Below, one piece after another: positions 46,621 to 56,823 of a stretch of 64,000 bases of DNA. The stretch lies in contig NZ_JABURJ010000104.1 in assembly GCF_014762745.1 (NCBI RefSeq), positions 33,135 to 97,134 of the forward strand, given 5' to 3'. Source of the DNA: Kangiella sp. Lineage in GTDB: Bacteria > Pseudomonadota > Gammaproteobacteria > Enterobacterales > Kangiellaceae. A program made the position numbers and the translations under genes. The first letter of the stretch is position 1; each line of letters starts with the position of its first letter. The notes below the pieces were generated by a model. The model was not told the origin of the DNA and did no database searches. It saw nothing but the letters and a program-made list of their open reading frames with translations.

Positions 46621-48873
46621 TTAATGGTCTTTAGGTTTGAAGAAACGTAATCTGTTGGCGTTGGTGACAACGGTTACTGAGGAAAACGCCATCGCAGCAC
46701 CTGCAATGACCGGACTGAGCAGGATGCCGAAAAATGGATACAAGAGACCGGCTGCAATTGGAATGCCTGCAACATTGTACACAAAGGCGCCAAACAGGTT
46801 TTGCTTGATATTGCGCAGGGTTGCTTTACTGGTTGCCACCGCATCTGCCAGGCCATGCAATGAACCACGCATTAAGGTGATATCGGCGCTTTCGATGGCC
46901 ACGTCGGTTCCTGTGCCAATAGCAAATCCAACATCAGCCTGCGCAAGTGCAGGTGCATCGTTAATACCATCACCAGTCATGCCAACCAGCTCGCCTTCTT
47001 GTTGTAATTCTTTCACTTTATTGACTTTGTCTTCCGGTAGCACTTCCGCAAAGAACTCTTCAATGCCGACTTTGTTGGCGACTGTCTTGGCGGTGGCCTT
47101 GTTATCACCAGTCAGCATCACTACGCGAATATTGTCTTTCTGTAATCGCTTTATGGCTTCAATTGAATCTTCTTTGATCGGATCTGCTACTGCAATAATG
47201 GCGGCGAGTTTTTTATCTATGGCGAAGTACATTGGGGTTTTGGCTTCGCTGGCTAACTCTTGTGCTTTATCTACTGCATGGTCAATGTCGATACCTTGAT
47301 CGCGCATCAACTTTTCATTACCAAAATACAGATGCTTACCGTCAACATTAGCTTCCACACCATGACCGGCAATAGAGTTAAAGTCTGAGCTTTTGCTAAG
47401 CTCAATATCTTTTTCTTTTGCAGACTCAACAATGGCTTGAGCGAGTGGATGCTCAGAGCCGGTTTCAAGGCTTGCCGCCAGTTTTAAGTTCTCATCGTCT
47501 GACAAATCATTGAATGACACTATGTTGGTCACTTTAGGCGAACCTTCGGTAATGGTGCCGGTTTTATCCAGTACCATGGCTGTAATTTTAGAAGCAGTCT
47601 GTAGCGATTCGCCATTACGAATAAGAACACCAGCTTCGGCGGCTTTACCGACACCGACCATCACTGACATTGGAGTTGCCAACCCTAATGCACAGGGACA
47701 GGCAATAATTAAAACTGTGGTTGCTGAAACGACGGCAAAAGCCAGCGCATCTTGCGCGCCTAAGTTAAGCCACACCAGCGCGGTGACAACCGCGATTATC
47801 ATCACAGTCGGCACAAAGTAAGCAGCGATTATGTCGGCCAGGCGGCCAATCGGTGGCTTGGAGTTTTGCGCCTGTTTGACCATTTTAATAATTTGCGCGA
47901 GCGCAGTATCTTTTCCAACACGAGTTGCTTTGAAAATTATGGAACCGCTTTTATTGATAGTACCGGCAGAGACCTCATCGCCCTCTCCTTTTTCAACCGG
48001 CATTGGCTCACCGGTCAGCATGGATTCATCAATACTCGACTTGCCTTCTGTTACGACCCCATCAACTGGAATTTTTTCACCGGGACGAACACGCACTAAA
48101 TCGTCTTTCTGAACATCTTCAATCGGGATGTCTTGTTCATCGCCATCGCGAATCACACGAGCCGTTTTAGCCTGCAAGCCGATCAAGCGTTTAATGGCTT
48201 CTGAGGTTCTGCCACGCGCTCGAACTTCCAGCGCCAGACCTAAATTAATCAAACCAATAATCATGGCGGTTGCTTCGAAATAGACATGGCGCGCCATTTC
48301 GGGAATTGAATCAGGGAAGAACACCACAACCATAGAATAGAGCCATGCGGTACCCGTACCCAATGCAATCAGGGTGTCCATGTTGGCTGAGTGATTCTTA
48401 AAGGATTTCCAGGCACCGGTAAAGAAATGCTTACCGGAAAAATACATAATAGCCAGTGTGACAAGGCCGACAATTAACCAGGCAATGCGTTCCTTGGTTG
48501 TGGTTACAGTCATGGCGCCGCCTAATAAACCATACGCCATTAAAGGGACACCAACACCCAGCGCAATCCACATCTGCGTCATGAGGCGCTTGTAATAAGC
48601 TTTGCTAGCCTGCTCCTTTTCTTCAAGAGCATCACTTTCAGATTCATTTTCAATTAACGATGCCTGATAGCCCGCATTCTCAACGGCTTGAACCATGGAG
48701 TCGCTGGAAGCGCTACCTTTAACCGTTACAGTGCGGTCAGCGAAATTCATTTCAGCGCTCTCAACGCCAGAAACGCCTTTTAATGCACCTTCAATTTTGC
48801 CGACACAACTGGCACAGCCTGCACCTTCAATGGTGAGCTCTACGGTTTTTAATTTGGAAGGATGTTCACTCAT
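46621..48873 (-). CDS. copA: Copper-translocating P-type ATPase
   Basis: 750 aa; N-terminal [50 protein letters not shown]. Confidence 0.95.
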   Translation of the reverse strand: MSEHPSKLKTVELTIEGAGCASCVGKIEGALKGVSGVESAEMNFADRTVTVKGSASSDSMVQAVENAGYQASLIENESESDALEEKEQASKAYYKRLMTQMWIALGVGVPLMAYGLLGGAMTVTTTKERIAWLIVGLVTLAIMYFSGKHFFTGAWKSFKNHSANMDTLIALGTGTAWLYSMVVVFFPDSIPEMARHVYFEATAMIIGLINLGLALEVRARGRTSEAIKRLIGLQAKTARVIRDGDEQDIPIEDVQKDDLVRVRPGEKIPVDGVVTEGKSSIDESMLTGEPMPVEKGEGDEVSAGTINKSGSIIFKATRVGKDTALAQIIKMVKQAQNSKPPIGRLADIIAAYFVPTVMIIAVVTALVWLNLGAQDALAFAVVSATTVLIIACPCALGLATPMSVMVGVGKAAEAGVLIRNGESLQTASKITAMVLDKTGTITEGSPKVTNIVSFNDLSDDENLKLAASLETGSEHPLAQAIVESAKEKDIELSKSSDFNSIAGHGVEANVDGKHLYFGNEKLMRDQGIDIDHAVDKAQELASEAKTPMYFAIDKKLAAIIAVADPIKEDSIEAIKRLQKDNIRVVMLTGDNKATAKTVANKVGIEEFFAEVLPEDKVNKVKELQQEGELVGMTGDGINDAPALAQADVGFAIGTGTDVAIESADITLMRGSLHGLADAVATSKATLRNIKQNLFGAFVYNVAGIPIAAGLLYPFFGILLSPVIAGAAMAFSSVTVVTNANRLRFFKPKDH

Positions 48874-49059
48874 GTGGTTTTACCTTAACCATAATTGGCA
48901 ATTCTTTTACCGAATCAATTGTAGTTACTTTAGCACCAATAATTAGAAGAAATAACCATAAGCTGTTGGTGATTTCCTGACTTCGAGCTTTGAAGGATGT
49001 ATAGCGTGAGTGTGAGTGTGAGTTAGCATTGATATATACCCCATCAGTTACGAATCTGT

Positions 49060-49120
49060 ATGGGGACATACCCATTACCATTCGAGACAGTACAGCTTTT
49101 ATTTCTTGCTTAGGAGTCAT
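49060..49120 (-). pseudogene. 5' remnant of a glutaredoxin-MauE gene (paralogue of 42800)
   Basis: MTPKQEIKAVLSRMVMG vs MTANQEKKAVLYRMVMD; continuous nucleotide similarity through the shared promoter. Confidence 0.8.
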
Positions 49121-49191
49121 AAGTTATCCTCGTACCATGTTTTGACATGGTGATAGTATAAAGACAGTACCATAGTACGGAGTCAAGCCCC

Positions 49192-49308
49192 ATGTTTCCA
49201 ATTGGCAAAAGCGAGCGGCGTTGGAGTTGAAACCATCAGGTTTTATCAACGTAAAGGTCTGCTTAGAATTTCCAAACAAGAAGGCGGAATTCGTCGTTAT
49301 AGTTTATA
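49192..49308 (+). pseudogene. 5' remnant of a MerR-family regulator (paralogue of 42349-42729)
   Basis: MFPIGK / [34 protein letters not shown], one frameshift after codon 6. Confidence 0.85.
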
Positions 49309-49400
49309 GATACCATCTCTCCCTTAACGATGATCACAACGGCTCTTTTATTTGACATATATGATCTTTCATATATATTGCCAGCCATATATATTCAAGT

Positions 49401-49754
49401 ATGGCCAAGACTATGCAACCAACCGATTTCTTCAAGTGTTTGGCAGACGACACCCGCTTACGTTGCCTGATGTTAATCCAGCAGGCAACTGAGCTGTGCG
49501 TCTGCGAACTGATGGAAGCTTTGGATGAAAGCCAACCGAAGATTTCTCGCCATCTCGCCCAATTGCGCCAATGCGGGCTGTTGCTCGATAGGCGTGATGG
49601 TAAGTGGGTTTATTACCGTTTAAATCCGGACCTGCCAGCATGGACACACAAAGTTTTATCTGAAGCCGTTGCAGACAATCAAGCCTACATTGCAGACAAC
49701 AGACAGCGACTAAAAGATATGGCAAATCGTCCTGAACGCTCAATATGCTGCTGA
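49401..49754 (+). CDS. arsR: ArsR-family transcriptional regulator
   Basis: 117 aa; FFKCLADDTRLRCLMLI, ELCVCELMEALDESQPKISRHLAQLRQCGLL; AT-rich CATATATGATCTTTCATATATAT dyad upstream. Confidence 0.93.
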   Translation: MAKTMQPTDFFKCLADDTRLRCLMLIQQATELCVCELMEALDESQPKISRHLAQLRQCGLLLDRRDGKWVYYRLNPDLPAWTHKVLSEAVADNQAYIADNRQRLKDMANRPERSICC

Positions 49755-49815
49755 TATCCAAAGATTTTCAATATCTTAGAACGACATATTTAACCTATTT
49801 CTACAAGGAATAGCC

Positions 49816-50289
49816 ATGAAATTACTCTTTATCTGTACTCATAACGCCTGCCGTAGCGTGCTTGGAGAAGTCATTGCGCGATCTTTAGGCCAAGGTCGTC
49901 TAGAAACTGCCAGCGCTGGAAGCGCACCGCGCGGCGTTGTCCACCCCCTTACCTTGAAATACCTCGCCAAGCACGGCTACAGCACCGAAGGATTAACCAG
50001 CCAGAGCTGGGATGAGCTGAGCCATTTTGAGCCGGATGCGGTGATTACTGTGTGTGATAGTGCCGCTGGGGAAGCCTGCCCTGTCTGGATGGGTAAAACC
50101 TTAAAAGTGCACTGGGGTTTGCCCGATCCATCAAAAGGCCATAGCTCTGAAGAGGAAGAAGCCAAAGCTTTTGCGCATGTGATTAGCGTTATCGAAAAAC
50201 GCGTTCGTGCGCTTCTGGAGAAAGATTTTGAACAGATGGACGCTGACCAACTTAAAACTGAATTGCAACAACTTGGGGAGTTATTTTAA
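49816..50289 (+). CDS. arsC: Arsenate reductase, LMW-PTP-like (thioredoxin-type)
   Basis: 157 aa; [49 protein letters not shown]. Confidence 0.9.
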   Translation: MKLLFICTHNACRSVLGEVIARSLGQGRLETASAGSAPRGVVHPLTLKYLAKHGYSTEGLTSQSWDELSHFEPDAVITVCDSAAGEACPVWMGKTLKVHWGLPDPSKGHSSEEEEAKAFAHVISVIEKRVRALLEKDFEQMDADQLKTELQQLGELF

Positions 50290-51308
50290 TGGGTGTTTTT
50301 GAACGATTTTTATCACTTTGGGTTGCTTTATGTATCGTCGTTGGCGTAACTCTGGGTAATGTATTGCCGGATGTTTTTAGCTATATCGCTAAGCTTGAAT
50401 ATGCTCATGTCAACATCTTGGTAGCAGTACTCATCTGGTTAATGATTTTCCCAATGATGGTTCAGGTTGACTTTAAATCGATTAAAGACGTCGGCAAAAA
50501 GCCAAAAGGACTGATTTTAACCTTGGTTATCAATTGGTTGATTAAGCCTTTCACTATGGCTGCGCTCGGCGTCCTTTTCTTCAAATTCTTCTTCGCCGAT
50601 TTGGTTGATCCGCAAACCGCCAATGAATACATCGCAGGTATGATTTTGCTAGGCGTCGCTCCCTGTACCGCTATGGTTTTCGTTTGGAGCCACTTAACCA
50701 AAGGAGACGCCAACTATACTTTGGTGCAAGTTTCGATTAATGACGTCATCATGGTCTTTGCCTTTGCGCCACTGGCTGCTTTCCTATTAGGCGTAACCGA
50801 CATTACAGTGCCATGGGAAACATTATTATTGTCGGTGATTCTATATGTCCTGTTACCGCTAATTGCCGGTGCAATAACACGCAATGCGTTAGATAAAAAA
50901 GATGATCATCATAGATTGCATATGTTTCTGGTCAAATCGAAGCCATGGTCGATTTTAGGCCTGTTGCTAACCATCATTTTATTGTTCGCATTTCAGGCCG
51001 AGAAAATTCTAGACAAGCCGCTTGATATTGGCCTGATTGCCATTCCATTACTGATTCAAACTTATGGCATCTTTATTATCGCCTATGCCGCTGCCAAGTT
51101 TATGAAACTGCCACATAATGTTGCCGCTCCTGCGTGCATGATCGGAACCTCAAATTTCTTTGAGCTTGCTGTAGCTGTCGCTATTTCATTGTTTGGACTA
51201 CACTCAGGTGCTGCTTTAGCCACTGTTGTCGGCGTTCTGGTTGAAGTACCAGTCATGTTATCGCTGGTGGCATTTGCAAATAGGACAAAGCATTGGTTTA
51301 AGGCTTAG
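50289..51308 (+). CDS. acr3: ACR3-family arsenite efflux transporter
   Basis: 339 aa; [55 protein letters not shown]; start overlaps the arsC stop. Confidence 0.94.
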   Translation: MGVFERFLSLWVALCIVVGVTLGNVLPDVFSYIAKLEYAHVNILVAVLIWLMIFPMMVQVDFKSIKDVGKKPKGLILTLVINWLIKPFTMAALGVLFFKFFFADLVDPQTANEYIAGMILLGVAPCTAMVFVWSHLTKGDANYTLVQVSINDVIMVFAFAPLAAFLLGVTDITVPWETLLLSVILYVLLPLIAGAITRNALDKKDDHHRLHMFLVKSKPWSILGLLLTIILLFAFQAEKILDKPLDIGLIAIPLLIQTYGIFIIAYAAAKFMKLPHNVAAPACMIGTSNFFELAVAVAISLFGLHSGAALATVVGVLVEVPVMLSLVAFANRTKHWFKA

Positions 51309-51391
51309 TTTTGAAACACAGTAGAGGTGAGTGTTTTGGACTCTCGCCTCTACACTGACAGACTAAACGTCGTAGCACTTACTTCTCAGAC

Positions 51392-51462
51392 TGTCATTCC
51401 CGCGTAGGCGGGAATCCATGTTTAAGAAATAGAATAGATTCCCGCCTTCGCGGGAATGACAA
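51392..51462. repeat. REP/BIME-like compound inverted repeat
   Basis: TGTCATTCCCGCGTAGGCGGGAATC ... GATTCCCGCCTTCGCGGGAATGACA; each half is itself a hairpin. Confidence 0.75.
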
Positions 51463-51510
51463 ACTGAATGTTAGTACTTTTTACTGAAATGATATTATTT
51501 ACGATAAACT

Positions 51511-51538
51511 GTACGGACAACTCATGAGTTGTCCCTAC
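51511..51538. repeat. 28-bp palindrome GTACGGACAACTCATGAGTTGTCCCTAC (copy 2)
   Basis: One mismatch from the unit at 46109-46136. Confidence 0.9.
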
Positions 51539-51731
51539 CTCATCTGAAAATCAATACTGAAGCACAAGCCCCCAACCATTAGGGCAAGCACGCAGGCGCC
51601 ACCCCTGTCTCCAGAAAATACTTGATCTTCCTCCTCATTCCTTGACAAAAATCAAGCAGTTAAACTGTTAATATGATATACCTAGTATGTGCTTTACACT
51701 CTTAAACACATGGAATAAAGGAGTTTGCATC

Positions 51732-52022
51732 ATGAATGAAGAAGAATTGAAAGCTGAAGCGAAAAAGCTCTATGAGAAACTGAAAACTCAGCGCGATGAG
51801 CTTAAGGTTCAGGCACATCTTGCTAAGGCGGAACTGCGTGATAAGTGGCAAGAAACTGAGCATGAGTGGGAGCGTTTTGAAGCTAAGGCGAAGACCATTG
51901 GCAAGGGTGCGCAAAAGGCATCTGATGATATTGGCAAGGGCTTTACTTTGATGGGCCATCAGTTACAAGAGGCTTATAAGGATTTAAAGCAAGCGTTCAA
52001 GTCCAGCAAACTCACCGATTAA
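51732..52022 (+). CDS. Small charged coiled-coil protein
   Basis: 96 aa MNEEELKAEAKKLYEKLKTQRDELKVQAHLAKAELRDKWQETEHEWERFEAKAK. Confidence 0.6.
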   Translation: MNEEELKAEAKKLYEKLKTQRDELKVQAHLAKAELRDKWQETEHEWERFEAKAKTIGKGAQKASDDIGKGFTLMGHQLQEAYKDLKQAFKSSKLTD

Positions 52023-52050
52023 TCTTTACAGCTAAGCTGGACACTTCAGG

Positions 52051-52797
52051 ATGAACATTAAGGTTATTACCTACAACATCCATCGCGCAATTGGCGTTGA
52101 CCGTCGGTTTCGTCCTGAGCGCATTGTCGAGATTCTGGAGAGCTATGATGCGGATATTATCGCTCTCCAGGAAGTCGATGATGGAGTACCTCGTTCTCGC
52201 GAATTGAATTTGGCCAAAGAGCTGGCTGAAGCACTGGATTTTCCCTACTACGTTCTCGGCAAAAATGTCAGTCTTAAAAAAGGCCATTATGGCAATGCGA
52301 CGCTGAGTAAATTTCCAATTGTACGTGAGCGCAACATTGACCTGACGATTGATAATAAAAAGCGTCGTGGTTGCCAGCACACAACCATTGATATTCCATC
52401 CAGTCCCCACAAAGCAGTCCACCTTGATATATTCAACCTGCATCTTGGTCTTTCGGCAAAAGAACGAGATAAGCAAATCCAGAAGCTTTTAAATTCATCA
52501 GAGCTGAAAGAGTTAGACAAGGACTCAAATAAACTGGTGATTGGTGATTTTAACGACTGGCGTTCACTTTTACGCAAGCCTATGACTGAGGACGCAGGCT
52601 TTAAATGCGCAACTGATAGACGCTACAAAAATAAAGTATCAGCCATGAAAACCTATCCATCATTTTCACCAAGAGGCGGACTGGATCGGGTCTTTTATCA
52701 GGGTGATTTGAAACTCGAAAATGTTTTCCTGTGCCGCAAAAAACTTTCGAAGGTTGCCAGCGACCATAAGCCGGTTATTACAGAATTTAAATTATAA
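52051..52797 (+). CDS. Endonuclease/exonuclease/phosphatase family protein
   Basis: 248 aa; VITYNIHRAIGVDRRFRPERIVEIL, DIIALQEVDDG, LVIGDFNDW, SDHKPV. Confidence 0.9.
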   Translation: MNIKVITYNIHRAIGVDRRFRPERIVEILESYDADIIALQEVDDGVPRSRELNLAKELAEALDFPYYVLGKNVSLKKGHYGNATLSKFPIVRERNIDLTIDNKKRRGCQHTTIDIPSSPHKAVHLDIFNLHLGLSAKERDKQIQKLLNSSELKELDKDSNKLVIGDFNDWRSLLRKPMTEDAGFKCATDRRYKNKVSAMKTYPSFSPRGGLDRVFYQGDLKLENVFLCRKKLSKVASDHKPVITEFKL

Positions 52798-52817
52798 TTT
52801 AGCGAGTTGCATTTTGT

Positions 52818-54332
52818 ATGGATAAATCTGAATCAATCCTCCCTGTCGCATTAAGACTCGGTATCAACTCACGTCATGAGCCTTTAATATTCCTGCGTTC
52901 TGATTCTCCAGTTGCACGCTCAGAAGGCTTTGAGAGTATGTCGCGCGTACAGATAGAAGTAAACGATAAAGCTATTATCGCTACGCTTTTAATCGTCTAT
53001 AGCGATTTAATTCAGCCAGGCTTTGCAGGCCTTTCTGAAACAGCCTGGAAACGTCTGAAATTAAAAAAAGGACAGCGCATCAAGTTGTCGCATGCTCCTC
53101 AGGTCGACTCTTTAGCCTATATCCGCGCCAAAGCTTTTGGCCATGAACTGAATAAACATCAGTTGCAAGAAATCATGCGCGATATCGTTGATGGTCATTA
53201 CATGGATGTGCATCTGGCGGCTTTTATTACCGCCTGCGCAAACAATAATATGACGCACGAGGAAATTCTCTATTTAACTGAGGCAATGGTTGATGCTGGC
53301 GAAACGCTGACCTGGCCAGGAGATAAAATCGTTGATAAGCATTGCGTCGGAGGATTGCCGGGCAACCGAACCTCTCCTATCGTTGTATCTATTCTGGCGG
53401 CAAAAGGTTTGACGATTCCTAAAACGTCTTCGCGCGCAATCACTTCGCCAGCCGGAACTGCTGACGTCATGGAAACTATGACTAAAGTGGATTTATCTTT
53501 TAACCAATTGAAGGAAGTGGTAGAGAAACATCATGGCTGTCTGGCCTGGGGAGGCTCTGTGAGCCTCAGTCCCGCCGACGATATTCTGATCAGTGTCGAA
53601 AAAGCATTAGATATAGATTTCGAGGGCCAGTTGATAGCATCCATTCTGTCAAAGAAGATTGCAGCCGGTTCAAAGTATGTATTAATTGATATTCCTGTTG
53701 GCCCTACTGCAAAACTGAGAAGCGAAGAAAGTGCTCAGGAGCTTGCCGATCAATTATCAACAGTTGGTAAAGAAATGGGCCTGAAGGTTAAAGTGGTGTT
53801 AACTGACGGTTCACAACCTGTAGGTTATGGGATTGGCCCTGCACTTGAGGCATGGGATGTTATTGGTGTCTTAAAGGATTCTGGCTCGGCACCAAAGGAC
53901 CTTAAAGAGCGTTCGGTTCTACTGGCAGGAGAGCTATTAGAGCACGCAGAGGTGGTCAAAAAAGGTGAAGGAAAGGCTGAGGCACTAAGAGTTATTGAGT
54001 CAGGCGAAGCCTGGGATAAGTTTTTGCAAATATGCGAAGCCCAGGGAGGCTTTAAACAGCCACCGATTGCTTCCTGTAAGATGGATGTGCATGCGGAAAA
54101 AAGTGGCTATATTCGTCGCATTAATAACCGCCTGTTGGGTCGTCTAGCCAAGCTAGCGGGCGCACCGGCTGATCATGCTTCCGGAGTCTATATGGAAGCT
54201 AAAGTTGGCGACTTTATCACCGAGGGTTCAACGCTGCTTACTATTCATTCAGAGGCTCCGGGTGAGCTTGAATATGCTTTAAATTTCTATAATTCACACA
54301 AAGAAATGATCATTATCGAGGAAGGACTATGA
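52818..54332 (+). CDS. AMP-phosphorylase/thymidine-phosphorylase family protein
   Basis: 504 aa; IVDKHCVGGLPGNRTSPIVVSILAAKGLTIPKTSSRAITSPAGTADVME with extra N-terminal domain, as in AMPpase-type members. Confidence 0.85.
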   Translation: MDKSESILPVALRLGINSRHEPLIFLRSDSPVARSEGFESMSRVQIEVNDKAIIATLLIVYSDLIQPGFAGLSETAWKRLKLKKGQRIKLSHAPQVDSLAYIRAKAFGHELNKHQLQEIMRDIVDGHYMDVHLAAFITACANNNMTHEEILYLTEAMVDAGETLTWPGDKIVDKHCVGGLPGNRTSPIVVSILAAKGLTIPKTSSRAITSPAGTADVMETMTKVDLSFNQLKEVVEKHHGCLAWGGSVSLSPADDILISVEKALDIDFEGQLIASILSKKIAAGSKYVLIDIPVGPTAKLRSEESAQELADQLSTVGKEMGLKVKVVLTDGSQPVGYGIGPALEAWDVIGVLKDSGSAPKDLKERSVLLAGELLEHAEVVKKGEGKAEALRVIESGEAWDKFLQICEAQGGFKQPPIASCKMDVHAEKSGYIRRINNRLLGRLAKLAGAPADHASGVYMEAKVGDFITEGSTLLTIHSEAPGELEYALNFYNSHKEMIIIEEGL

Positions 54333-55213
54333 GCATCTTGTTTTTTGACCTGTCGGACAACCTTAATCTATCTGCTCCAGTTTGCGAAAAAACCGGTGCC
54401 ACCATGGGTAAATTATCCATGCATTATTTTCCAGATGGCGAGGTCAACATTCAAATTCACAGCCAGTGCAAGGATAAAACAGTAGTCGTATTAGCGGATT
54501 TATCACACCCCAATTCAAAAATCCTGCCGTTGTTGTTTGTATTACGAATGATAAAGGAGCACCAGCCCAAGAAAGTAGTGCTGATAAGCCCTTATCTGCC
54601 CTATATGCGTCAGGATGCGGTTTTCCATGAAGGTGAGTCGATCCTTGCCCGACACTTTGCAGAGATACTCTCTGAAAATCTGGACGCACTAATTACGGTC
54701 GATCCACACCTCCATCGGTTTTTCAGTTTGGATCAGGTGTACCCAATTCGAACTTACCTGGCTCACACAACCAGTCCGATTGCTCGGTGGATTAAAGATC
54801 ATATCAGTCAGCCAGTCATCGTTGGTCCAGACAGCGAAAGTAGGCAGTGGGTTGAAGCAATTGCCAGCGAGATTCATGTGCCCTTTTTAGTGGCCAATAA
54901 AACTCGTCACGGCGATAAAGATGTAGAAATTACTATTCAAGGCATTGAAGATCACAAGGACAAAACGGTAGTGCTGGTCGATGACATCATTTCCACAGGA
55001 CACACCATTCTGGAAATTACCAAGCATTTAGAACAATCAGGAGTTCGCAAAATCACCTGTATCGCGACTCATGCCATCTTTAATGAAAATGCCTATGGCA
55101 AGCTAGCACATTCGCATATAAACCAGATTGTCAGTTGCAATACGATTCCTCATGTCAGCAATGCAATAGATGTTTCAGATAGCATCGCTGAGAGTTTTAA
55201 GCTGGTTAAGTAA
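54329..55213 (+). CDS. Ribose-phosphate pyrophosphokinase-like protein
   Basis: 294 aa; FPDGEVNIQI, LISPYLPYMRQD, TVDPHLHR, VVLVDDIISTGHTILEI. Confidence 0.88.
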   Translation: MSILFFDLSDNLNLSAPVCEKTGATMGKLSMHYFPDGEVNIQIHSQCKDKTVVVLADLSHPNSKILPLLFVLRMIKEHQPKKVVLISPYLPYMRQDAVFHEGESILARHFAEILSENLDALITVDPHLHRFFSLDQVYPIRTYLAHTTSPIARWIKDHISQPVIVGPDSESRQWVEAIASEIHVPFLVANKTRHGDKDVEITIQGIEDHKDKTVVLVDDIISTGHTILEITKHLEQSGVRKITCIATHAIFNENAYGKLAHSHINQIVSCNTIPHVSNAIDVSDSIAESFKLVK

Positions 55214-55227
55214 CGGATGAAGGTTAA

Positions 55228-56823
55228 ATGAATTTAGATTGGTTAAACTTCTTAGCGGGTGTCGGCATATTCCTTTGGGGAATGTCACTTATTGAGTCAA
55301 GCCTTTCGAAGCTGGCATCAGGAAAACTTAATCAGTATCTCTCCTCCTGGACTAAAACAACCTTTTCAGCAATCTTAACCGGAGTAGCCTGTACCACAGT
55401 AGTTCAAAGCAGCTCTCTGGTTACTCTGATTGTCCTGGCCTTAGCCAGTTCCAAACTACTCAACCTCAAGCAAGCGGTTGGTGTGATTTTCGGGGCAAAT
55501 CTCGGCACAACAGCCACAGGTTGGTTAGTAACTTTCCTAGGCTTTAAATTCAGCCTAGGTGAGTTTGCAATTTATTTTATTGGCATTGCTGCACTTGGAC
55601 GGGTCTTTTTTGCCAAGAAAGCCAATGAAATAGCACTCTACTCATTATTTATCAGTATTGGCCTGATTTTATTCAGCCTTGATATTATCAAACTGGGAAC
55701 ATTAGGCTTAAGTGAAGGCTTTGATATTACAAGAATACAAAGTCAATCACCCTTGTTATTCCTGGCCGTAGGCTTAATTTTAGCTACCTTAATTCAGTCT
55801 AGCTCAGCAGTTATGATGATGACTCTTGGTGCTGCCCATGCAGGCCTGCTCGACCTGCATAACTCAATTGCGATAGTTATTGGTGCAGACATTGGTACCA
55901 CCAGCACAGCCATACTCGGCAGTATCAAAGGTGCCAAAATCAAGAAGCAACTTGCATCCGCTCATCTACTATTCAACATAGTTATTGCTTTTATAGGTTT
56001 CTTCCTCCTGTTACCGTTTATTGATGTTATTTTTGATTATCTCAATATTCACGATCTTTTGATCGGTATTGTGGCCTTCCACAGCTTGTTGAAACTAATT
56101 GGTATTCTGCTCTTCTTTCCATTCACAAATAAGTTTATTCAGTTCTTATCGAAAAAGTTTGAAGACAAGTTAAGTCCGGTTGAAACACGCATTTCTCTTA
56201 TACCAACTGATATGCCTCCGGTTGCTATCGAGCGAATTCGATCTGAAACCGTTCAGTTCCTCAATAAAGTAAGCTATTTTGCAAGACGGTGCTTAGTGCG
56301 TGATCACATCAACCAGGAAGAGTATTTTGAGCTTAAAAAAATTGAAGGGATGTTCATACGCTTTGCCAGAAAGTTATCAGAAAAACCTCTAACATCTGAG
56401 CAAAGTAATTCTCTTTATAGCTTATTAGCCGCAATGCGGGATGGGATCTATTCCGCAAAACTGATTAAAGATTTATTACCTGACTTAGAGCAACCAGAAA
56501 TTGCTGAAATCTACCGCGACAAGAATATGTTCCCACTATTTGCCGACGGAAAGTCCTTTTATGATGACTCTGCAAGTTTGTTCGACAAGACTGTTGAGCT
56601 TAGCTTTTATGACTTTGTCCATAATTGGCAGGAGCAGGTATTTCATAGTTTTAAAACTTCAGAAACAAACTTATTAACAGCTCAACTTAGCCAGAATATA
56701 TCCGTCGAAAGTATTTCCACTTTGTTAAATCTCAACAAATCGCTATACAAGTCCTGTAAATATTATATGCAGGCCTTAGAATCTATTGATAAAACCATTA
56801 AGGAAACCAACCATGAAAATTAA
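55228..56823 (+). CDS. Na/Pi cotransporter family protein with PhoU-like tail
   Basis: 531 aa; TGVACTTVVQSSSLVTLIVLALASS, IFGANLGTTATGW, LIQSSSAVMMMTLGAA, GADIGTTSTAIL. Confidence 0.9.
   Translation: MNLDWLNFLAGVGIFLWGMSLIESSLSKLASGKLNQYLSSWTKTTFSAILTGVACTTVVQSSSLVTLIVLALASSKLLNLKQAVGVIFGANLGTTATGWLVTFLGFKFSLGEFAIYFIGIAALGRVFFAKKANEIALYSLFISIGLILFSLDIIKLGTLGLSEGFDITRIQSQSPLLFLAVGLILATLIQSSSAVMMMTLGAAHAGLLDLHNSIAIVIGADIGTTSTAILGSIKGAKIKKQLASAHLLFNIVIAFIGFFLLLPFIDVIFDYLNIHDLLIGIVAFHSLLKLIGILLFFPFTNKFIQFLSKKFEDKLSPVETRISLIPTDMPPVAIERIRSETVQFLNKVSYFARRCLVRDHINQEEYFELKKIEGMFIRFARKLSEKPLTSEQSNSLYSLLAAMRDGIYSAKLIKDLLPDLEQPEIAEIYRDKNMFPLFADGKSFYDDSASLFDKTVELSFYDFVHNWQEQVFHSFKTSETNLLTAQLSQNISVESISTLLNLNKSLYKSCKYYMQALESIDKTIKETNHEN

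Noticed and set aside
46637-47299. 220-aa plus-strand ORF antisense to copA P-type ATPase
   Set aside because: Low-complexity Ala/Ser-rich translation typical of antisense frames; the opposite strand is clearly coding.
48866-49120. 84-aa minus-strand ORF as a genuine new protein
   Set aside because: Only the first ~17 residues match the glutaredoxin-MauE paralogue; the rest looks like junction sequence running to the copA start.
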